Shown one piece after another: positions 58,712 to 64,000 of a DNA stretch of 64,000 nucleotides. The stretch lies in contig NZ_SRXY01000007.1 of NCBI RefSeq assembly GCF_004804335.1, positions 62,001-126,000 on the forward strand, read 5' to 3'. The position numbers and the translations under genes are program-made. Position 1 is the first letter of the stretch. Each line of letters begins with the position of its first letter. Below the pieces are notes generated by a model. It was given only the letters and a program-made list of their open reading frames with translations. It did not search any database and was not told the origin of the DNA. Source of the stretch: Pacificoceanicola onchidii. GTDB lineage: Bacteria; Pseudomonadota; Alphaproteobacteria; Rhodobacterales; Rhodobacteraceae.

Positions 58712-61159
58712 ATGACTGACATTCCCCGCCACGCGCGCGCTGTAATCATCGGGGGCGGCGTAATCGGCTGCTCTGTCGCCTATCACCTGACCAAACTCGG
58801 CTGGACGGATGTGGTGCTCCTTGAGCGCAAGCGCCTGACCTCTGGCACCACCTGGCACGCCGCGGGTCTGATCGCGCAGCTGCGCGCGACCAAGAACATG
58901 ACCAAGCTGGCGAAGTACTCGCAAGAGCTTTACGGGCAGCTTGAGGAGGAAACCGGTCTGGCAACGGGCTTCCGCCGCACCGGCTCCATCACTGTCGCGC
59001 TCACCGATGAACGGCATGAAGAAATCCGGCGGCAGGCGGCGATGGCGCGGGCCTTTGGGGTGGAGGTAGAAGAGATCGGCGTGGATGCGGTCATGGACCG
59101 TTACCCGCATCTGAACGCGGACGGCGTAAAGGGTGGCGTCTATCTGCCCAAGGACGGGCAGGGTGATCCGGGCAACATCGCCCTGGCTCTGGCGCGCGGT
59201 GCGCGGGATCGCGGCGCCCGGGTGATTGAAGGCGTCAAGGCCACCGGGGCCACGCGCGCCGACGGCCGTGTCTCTGCGGTGCAATTCGAGACCGAAGCAG
59301 GCGAGACCGGCGAGATCACCTGCGATCATGTGGTCAACTGTGCGGGCATGTGGGGCCGCGAGATCGGCACGATGCTCGGCGCGCCGGTACCGCTGCACGC
59401 CTGCGAGCACTTTTACATCGTGTCCGAGCCGATTGCTGGGCTGGAGCCGCTGCCGGTTCTGCGGGTGCCGGATGAATGCGCCTACTACAAAGAAGACGCC
59501 GGGAAGATCATGCTCGGCGCGTTTGAGCCGAAAGCCAAGCCATGGGGCATGAACGGCATTTCGGAAAGCTTCGAATTTGATCAGCTTCCCGAAGACTTCG
59601 ACCACTTCGAGCCGATTCTGGAGGCGGCCGTGAACCGGATGCCGATGCTGGAGCAGGCGGGCATTCACACTTTCTTCAACGGACCGGAAAGCTTTACGCC
59701 GGACAACGCTTATCACCTGGGTCTTGCTCCGGGGTCTGACAATGTCTGGGTTGCAGCGGGTTTCAACTCCATCGGCATCCAGAGCGCAGGCGGCGCGGGC
59801 ATGGCTCTGGCGCAGTGGATGGAAGACAATCAAAAGCCGTTTGATCTGGGGGATGTGGACATTGCTCGTACCCACCCGTTCCAGCGCAACCGCAGCTATC
59901 TGAAAGAGCGGGTCAGCGAGACGTTGGGCCTGTTGTATGCGGATCACTTCCCGTACCGGCAGAAAGCCACCGCACGCGGCATCCGCCGCTCACCGTTCCA
60001 TGGCCACATGGCACAGAAAGGCGCGGTGTTTGGAGAGTTTGCTGGCTGGGAGCGGGCGAACTGGTTTGCGTCCGAGGGGCAAGAGCCAGCTTATGAGTAC
60101 ACCTGGGGCAGACCGAACTGGTTTGCCAATCAGGCGCGCGAACACGAGGCGATCCGCACGGGCGTTGGCATCTACGACATGTCGTCCTTCGGCAAGTTGC
60201 GGGTCGAAGGGCCGGAGGCCTGCGCTTTTCTGAACTATGTCTGCGGCAATGACGTGGACGTGGAGCCGGGACGTCTTGTCTACACGCAGTTCCTCAATGA
60301 CCGCGGCGGGATCGAAGCGGATGTGACGGTCACGCGCCTGTCCGAGACGGCCTACCTCGTGGTGACACCGGCGGCGACGCGGGTCGCCGATGAGGCATGG
60401 ATGCGGCGGCTTGTTGGTGAGCATCGCGTGGTGATCACCGATGTGACGGCGGGGGAAGGCGTGCTGGCGCTCATGGGGCCGAAGGCGCGCGATGTGCTGA
60501 GCATGGTGACGCCCGATGATGTCTCGGACGCCGCCTTCCCGTTCGGGACGGCGCAGGAGCTGGAAATCGGCATGGGCCTCGCCCGCGCCCACCGTGTATC
60601 CTACGTCGGTGAACTCGGCTACGAGATCTACATCAGCGCCGACATGGCCGGGCATGTGATCGAAACGCTTGATGCGGCCGGGGCCGAACACGGCATGACC
60701 TATTGCGGTCTGCACACCATGGACAGCTGCCGCATCGAGAAGGCCTTCCGCCACTTTGGCCACGACATCACCTGCGAAGACCATGTGGTCGAGGCGGGGC
60801 TCGGCTTTGCCGTGAAGACCGCCAAGCCGGACTTCATTGGCCGCGATGCGGTGCTGCGCAAGCGCGAGGCGGGGCTGGAGAACCGGATGGTCCAGTTCCT
60901 GCTCACGGATCCCGAACCGATGCTCTATCACAACGAGCCGATCATCCGCGATGGGCACATCGTGGGCTACCTGAGCTCAGGCGGCTATGGCCATACGCTG
61001 GGTGCCGGTGTTGGCCTTGGCTATGTGCCGTGCAAAGGCGAAGGCGCACAGCAGGTCCTCGAGTCGACCTATGAGATCGACGTGGCAGGGCGGCGTGTGG
61101 CGGCAAAAGCCTCGCTCAAGCCGATGTATGATCCCAAGGGTGAAAGAATGCGGGGATGA
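58712..61159 (+). CDS. Dimethylglycine/sarcosine dehydrogenase-type flavoprotein fused to a GcvT domain
   Basis: 815 residues. The N-terminal DAO domain has the FAD motif VIIGGGVIGCSVAYHL (near residue 11) and His49 in TTWHAAG, the histidine that carries covalent FAD in the family. The C-terminal third is a GcvT-like tetrahydrofolate-binding domain (RVEGPEACAFLNYVCGNDVD and following, then the aminomethyltransferase barrel ending GGYGHTLGAGVGLGYV). Such enzymes oxidise N-methyl groups and pass the carbon to folate. AGGAG lies 7 bases before the ATG. Whether the substrate is dimethylglycine, sarcosine or another N-methyl compound is not fixed by sequence; context favours the betaine pathway. 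Confidence 0.9.
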   Translation: MTDIPRHARAVIIGGGVIGCSVAYHLTKLGWTDVVLLERKRLTSGTTWHAAGLIAQLRATKNMTKLAKYSQELYGQLEEETGLATGFRRTGSITVALTDERHEEIRRQAAMARAFGVEVEEIGVDAVMDRYPHLNADGVKGGVYLPKDGQGDPGNIALALARGARDRGARVIEGVKATGATRADGRVSAVQFETEAGETGEITCDHVVNCAGMWGREIGTMLGAPVPLHACEHFYIVSEPIAGLEPLPVLRVPDECAYYKEDAGKIMLGAFEPKAKPWGMNGISESFEFDQLPEDFDHFEPILEAAVNRMPMLEQAGIHTFFNGPESFTPDNAYHLGLAPGSDNVWVAAGFNSIGIQSAGGAGMALAQWMEDNQKPFDLGDVDIARTHPFQRNRSYLKERVSETLGLLYADHFPYRQKATARGIRRSPFHGHMAQKGAVFGEFAGWERANWFASEGQEPAYEYTWGRPNWFANQAREHEAIRTGVGIYDMSSFGKLRVEGPEACAFLNYVCGNDVDVEPGRLVYTQFLNDRGGIEADVTVTRLSETAYLVVTPAATRVADEAWMRRLVGEHRVVITDVTAGEGVLALMGPKARDVLSMVTPDDVSDAAFPFGTAQELEIGMGLARAHRVSYVGELGYEIYISADMAGHVIETLDAAGAEHGMTYCGLHTMDSCRIEKAFRHFGHDITCEDHVVEAGLGFAVKTAKPDFIGRDAVLRKREAGLENRMVQFLLTDPEPMLYHNEPIIRDGHIVGYLSSGGYGHTLGAGVGLGYVPCKGEGAQQVLESTYEIDVAGRRVAAKASLKPMYDPKGERMRG

Positions 61160-61302
61160 TCGCTTGCGCCCCCCTTGGCCGCAGGGCCTGCAGCGTTTCG
61201 GGACATTACTGAAACAGAGGAGCGTCCATGTGTTGAGAACGCAGCTTGCGTGGCAGAGCATTGGCGATTCACTCTGGTCTCGAAAGGCTATAAAGGGGGC
61301 GC

Positions 61303-61950
61303 ATGAGTGATACCTACGATCCGCCGCAGGGCGACATTCCTGTCCTGCATGAAGACAGCGATCTGCTGATTGTCGACAAACCGGCCGGGCTGTTGTCCGT
61401 GCCGGGCAAGGGCGAGGGTCTGCAGGACTGCCTGCTGACCCGGCTAGAGGCGGCGTTTCCGACGGTGCGTCTGGTGCACAGGCTCGATCGGGACACCTCC
61501 GGCGTGATGGTTTTCGCGCTGACCGCGCATGGGCAAAAACACCTTGGCCAGCAGTTTGAGACCCGCAAGGTCAAGAAAACCTACGTCGCGCGGGTGACGG
61601 GGATTCTGGAGCCGAAAGAAGGTGAAGTGGACCTGCCGTTGATCGTTGACTGGCCCAATCGCCCCCGCCAGATGGTTTGCCACGAGACGGGCAAACCGGC
61701 TTTGACGGGGTACAAGGTGATCAAGTCCGGGGGCGGCGAGAGCCGCGTCCGGTTGTTCCCGCACACGGGCCGCAGCCACCAGTTGCGTGTGCATATGTTG
61801 GCTCTGGGTCATCCGATTCTGGGTGATGCGCTCTATGCGCCTGAAACGGCGGAACAATATCCCCGGATGATGCTGCACGCCGAAGAACTGAGGCTCAACC
61901 ATCCGGAAAACGGGCGCGGGATGAAGTTTCGGGCAAAGCCTGCGTTCTGA
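61303..61950 (+). CDS. RluA-family pseudouridine synthase
   Basis: 215-residue enzyme that isomerises uridine to pseudouridine in rRNA or tRNA. The catalytic motif H59-R-L-D62-R-D-T-S-G is present, with the family strand DSDLLIVDKPAGLLSVPGKG before it and RLFPHTGRSHQLRVHM after it. The short form without an S4 domain resembles RluA itself, which modifies 23S rRNA and some tRNAs. AAGGGGG precedes the ATG. It is convergent with the aldehyde dehydrogenase gene. Confidence 0.93.
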   Translation: MSDTYDPPQGDIPVLHEDSDLLIVDKPAGLLSVPGKGEGLQDCLLTRLEAAFPTVRLVHRLDRDTSGVMVFALTAHGQKHLGQQFETRKVKKTYVARVTGILEPKEGEVDLPLIVDWPNRPRQMVCHETGKPALTGYKVIKSGGGESRVRLFPHTGRSHQLRVHMLALGHPILGDALYAPETAEQYPRMMLHAEELRLNHPENGRGMKFRAKPAF

Positions 61951-62007
61951 AAGGTTTTGGTTCAGGCGATGCCGGATCCGACAGGAGGCGCTTCCCTTGG
62001 AAGCGCC

Positions 62008-62072
62008 AATGGGGCGCTGCCCCGCCGCAGCAGAGCTGCGCCTCCCCGAGGTATTTTTGGCCCAAAGAAACC
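62008..62072 (+). repeat. Intergenic repeat, copy 3
   Basis: AATGGGGCGCTGCCCC, a GC-rich spacer, then a 29-bp core (62044-62072) identical to the reverse complement of 18254-18282. It lies between the convergent RluA-type and aldehyde dehydrogenase genes. Confidence 0.75.
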
Positions 62073-62090
62073 CGGGTTCGCGAAAAGGAA

Positions 62091-62115
62091 GGCGCCCCGA
62101 TCTGATCAGGGCGCC
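62091..62115 (-). terminator. Intrinsic terminator of the aldehyde dehydrogenase gene
   Basis: Seven-base-pair stem GGCGCCC / GGGCGCC (11-base loop), followed on the minus strand by TTCCTTTTC. It is 22 bases beyond the stop codon and may also stop transcripts from the convergent gene. Confidence 0.65.
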
Positions 62116-62137
62116 CGTGTTTGATGCGAGAGCGGTT

Positions 62138-63577
62138 TTAAGCGGTTTGCCAGCCGCTGACGGCTTTGACCTCGACAAAGTCATGAATGCCCCAGGCACC
62201 GGCTTCGCGGCCATTGCCGGAGGCTTTCATGCCGCCGAAAGGCGCACCGGCGCCACGGGGCTGCCCGTTCATTTCAACCATGCCGGAGCGCAACTGACGC
62301 GCCAAACGTTGGCGGCGGTCGTCATCGACGCTTTGAACGTAGTTGGTCAGCCCGTAAGGGGTGTCATTGGCAATCTGGACTGCCTCCGCCTCGTTTTCAA
62401 ACTTGAGGATCGACAGGACGGGGCCGAAGATTTCTTCGCGTGCGATGGTCATGTCGTTGGTCACGTCGGCGAAAACCGTGGGGCGCACGTAGAAGCCTTT
62501 GTTGAGGCCTTCGGGACGGCCAAGACCCCCGGCTACAAGGCGCGCGCCTTCGTCGATGCCCTTCTGGATCAGATCCTGGATCTTGTTCCACTGGGTCTCG
62601 TTCACCACCGGGCCGATGTGGCGGCCCTCTACGGAAGAGGGGCCAACCTCGACCTTTGCGGCGACAGCGGCGGCCTCTTCGACGGCCGCGTCATACCGCG
62701 AAGACTCGACCACCATGCGCGAAGGTGCATTGCAGGACTGGCCCGTGTTGTTCATGATGTGCAGCACGCTGCGCTTGACGGCCTTGTCGTCGGCATCGGC
62801 AAAGATCAGATTTGCGCCTTTGCCACCCAATTCGAGGTGCACGCGCTTGAGCGAGTCGGCGGCGGATTTGGAGATTGCGATCCCGGCACGGGTGGAGCCG
62901 GTAAAGCTGACCATGTCCACGTCCTTGTGTGCGGAGAGCTGCGAGCCCACGCCGACGCCATCGCCGTTCACCAGGTTGAACACACCCGGCGGCAGGTCAG
63001 CGGCATCCATGATTTCGGCGAAGATCACCGCGTTCAGTGGGCTTTCCTCGGAGGGCTTGAGTACCATGGTGTTGCCCGCCACAAGCGCCGCGCCAACCTT
63101 GAGCGTGATCTGGTTCATCGGCCAGTTCCAAGGCGTAATCAGCGCACAGACGCCTACCGCTTCGTGGATGATGCGATCATTCGGGGCGTGATCTCCGAGC
63201 GGGAAGTCCCATTGGAAGTCCTTGGCTGCCTTGATGAAATTCTTCAGATGGTTGATGCCGGTGCCAACCTGCGCGGTCTTGGACAGGGCAACCGGAGCGC
63301 CCATCTCCATGCTGATGGCACTGGCGAGATCCTCGGTGCGGGTCTTGTAGGCGGCATAAATGCGCTCGAGGGCCGCGATACGCTCTTCCGGCGGGGTGGC
63401 CATCCAGCCCGGCAGGGCGGCTTTGGCCGCGGCCACCGCGGCGTCGGTGTCCGCCTGGCCACCAAGCGAGATCACCGCGCAGGCTTCTTCGGTGGACGGA
63501 TCGATCACCGAATGGTCGGTGCCGGCGATTGGATTAACCCATGCACCATTGATGTAGAACTGCTTTTTCTCGATCAT
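62138..63577 (-). CDS. Aldehyde dehydrogenase family protein
   Basis: 479-residue NAD(P)-dependent dehydrogenase. The catalytic cysteine is Cys282 in NTGQSCNAPSRM, the glutamate lies in LELGGKGANLIF, and the coenzyme loop FTGSTRAGIAISK is intact. The aldehyde oxidised cannot be told from sequence. GGGAGG lies at proper spacing before the ATG at 63577. A long palindrome of TetR-operator type lies 34 bases upstream, so repression by a TetR-family protein, not encoded in the window, is likely. Confidence 0.93.
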   Translation of the reverse strand: MIEKKQFYINGAWVNPIAGTDHSVIDPSTEEACAVISLGGQADTDAAVAAAKAALPGWMATPPEERIAALERIYAAYKTRTEDLASAISMEMGAPVALSKTAQVGTGINHLKNFIKAAKDFQWDFPLGDHAPNDRIIHEAVGVCALITPWNWPMNQITLKVGAALVAGNTMVLKPSEESPLNAVIFAEIMDAADLPPGVFNLVNGDGVGVGSQLSAHKDVDMVSFTGSTRAGIAISKSAADSLKRVHLELGGKGANLIFADADDKAVKRSVLHIMNNTGQSCNAPSRMVVESSRYDAAVEEAAAVAAKVEVGPSSVEGRHIGPVVNETQWNKIQDLIQKGIDEGARLVAGGLGRPEGLNKGFYVRPTVFADVTNDMTIAREEIFGPVLSILKFENEAEAVQIANDTPYGLTNYVQSVDDDRRQRLARQLRSGMVEMNGQPRGAGAPFGGMKASGNGREAGAWGIHDFVEVKAVSGWQTA

Positions 63578-63610
63578 GTCTTTGCCTCCCGTTGGCGATC
63601 GGAAATGTAG

Positions 63611-63636
63611 AAAGGCCGACCAAACGGTCGACCTTT
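63611..63636. promoter_or_regulatory. Candidate TetR-type operator
   Basis: Inverted repeat with 11-base arms, AAAGGCCGACC-AAAC-GGTCGACCTTT, one mismatch between arms. It lies in the 179-base divergent region between the aldehyde dehydrogenase gene and the peroxiredoxin gene, nearer to the former. Confidence 0.55.
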
Positions 63637-63692
63637 TGCGACACTCTGTCACTGCAAAGGAGAAGGTGCAAGTAGCGCCTTTACATCACTAG

Positions 63693-63709
63693 TTTAGAAT
63701 GTATCTAAA
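63693..63709. promoter_or_regulatory. Small inverted repeat in the peroxiredoxin upstream region
   Basis: TTTAGA-ATGTA-TCTAAA, 48 bases before the peroxiredoxin start. A TTTACA box lies 7 bases upstream of it and could be a -35 element, with the right arm overlapping the -10 region. Confidence 0.35.
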
Positions 63710-63756
63710 TACAAGACACGGATATCTGAGAGAAACACACAGGAAAGGATGTTTCC

Positions 63757-64000
63757 ATGGCTCTGCGCATCAATCAAGAAATCCCCAACCTCACCGTTCC
63801 CACCGATCTGGGGGAGATCACTCTGCACGACTGGATCGGCGACAGCTGGGCCATCCTGTTTTCCCACCCGAAGGACTTCACTCCCGTTTGCACCACCGAG
63901 TTCGGCGCGGTCGCGCAGCTTTCCGACGAATGGGAAAAGCGCAACACGAAAGTGATGGGTATTTCTGTTGACGGTGTTGAAGAGCACAAGGCCTGGAAAG
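63757..64000 (+). CDS. 1-Cys peroxiredoxin (Prx6 type), 3'-truncated by window edge
   Basis: The first 81 residues of a thiol peroxidase that reduces hydrogen and alkyl peroxides. The peroxidatic Cys45 lies in LFSHPKDFTPVCTTEFG, the wording of the Prx6/1-Cys branch (AhpC-type enzymes have other residues there). AGGAAAGGA precedes the ATG. The C-terminus lies outside the window, so a resolving cysteine or other tail cannot be judged. It is divergent from the aldehyde dehydrogenase gene. Confidence 0.93.
   Translation, partial: MALRINQEIPNLTVPTDLGEITLHDWIGDSWAILFSHPKDFTPVCTTEFGAVAQLSDEWEKRNTKVMGISVDGVEEHKAWK

Noticed and set aside
1-64000. tRNA genes, rRNA genes, CRISPR arrays and insertion sequences
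   Set aside because: I looked for T-loop consensus, cloverleaf stems, regularly spaced direct repeats, transposase motifs and terminal inverted repeats and saw none that hold up.

Overview
The window looks like chromosomal sequence from an alphaproteobacterium of the family Rhodobacteraceae (Roseobacter-type). The grounds are a GC-rich sequence packed with translationally coupled genes, a class I lysyl-tRNA synthetase, a B12-dependent ribonucleotide reductase, a VPLPA-CTERM surface protein, DUF4170 beside the lipid A genes, a candidate CtrA box (TTAA-N7-TTAA), and alphaproteobacterial intergenic palindromes. I see no rRNA, tRNA, CRISPR array, insertion sequence or prophage. No gene-free stretch exceeds 300 bases.

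Layout. 1-9.9 kb: end of nrdJ, an M29 aminopeptidase, a FucU-type mutarotase, a DUF2938 membrane protein, a cold-shock protein, ettA, nadD, a PBP4-type D,D-carboxypeptidase, an L,D-transpeptidase and a TerB-like protein. 10-21.3 kb: lysK, an ImmA/IrrE-like protein whose HExxH has decayed, a DUF4864 protein, a large beta-helix protein, a HugZ-type flavin protein, a beta-barrel candidate, a ParA ATPase paired with a kinase-like protein, transaldolase and priA. 21.3-29.5 kb (minus strand): a BMP-type nucleoside ABC importer with a LysE exporter and an NTF2-like protein wired into its operon, followed by TauE/SafE, TIGR02186 and a thioesterase. 29.6-33.7 kb: rimI-tsaB-nfuA, the VPLPA-CTERM protein, a universal stress protein and an ilvE-type aminotransferase.

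33.8-47.4 kb holds the most system-like region. A PAS hybrid histidine kinase and an OmpR-type regulator lie divergent from an operon with an acyl-CoA synthetase, two Liv-type ATPases, two Liv-type permeases, a periplasmic binding protein and three proteins I cannot assign. Next come an antisense protein made of two copies of one unknown domain and a phenylacetate-CoA-ligase-like gene that lacks a recognisable P-loop. I infer an uptake-and-CoA-activation system for an organic acid of unknown identity.

47.5-56.1 kb: a pseudocaspase with two peptidoglycan-binding domains, then lipid A/Kdo genes (lpxK, waaA, DUF4170), a CysQ-like phosphatase, pmbA, a phosphodiester glycosidase, rbfA and dapB. 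56.2-61.2 kb: an operon for methyl-group removal from glycine betaine or dimethylglycine (XRE-cupin regulator, LysE exporter, GFA-family protein, homocysteine methyltransferase, dimethylglycine/sarcosine dehydrogenase) fronted by a nested 75-bp inverted repeat that ends at the regulator's start codon. 61.3-64 kb: an RluA-type pseudouridine synthase, an aldehyde dehydrogenase with a TetR-like operator upstream, and the start of a 1-Cys peroxiredoxin.

Non-coding structure is rich: three copies of a GC-hairpin plus A/T-box repeat (two share an identical 29-bp core), a REPIN-like inverted pair after priA, tandem perfect palindromes after the glycosidase gene, and strong hairpins on both sides of the binding-protein gene.
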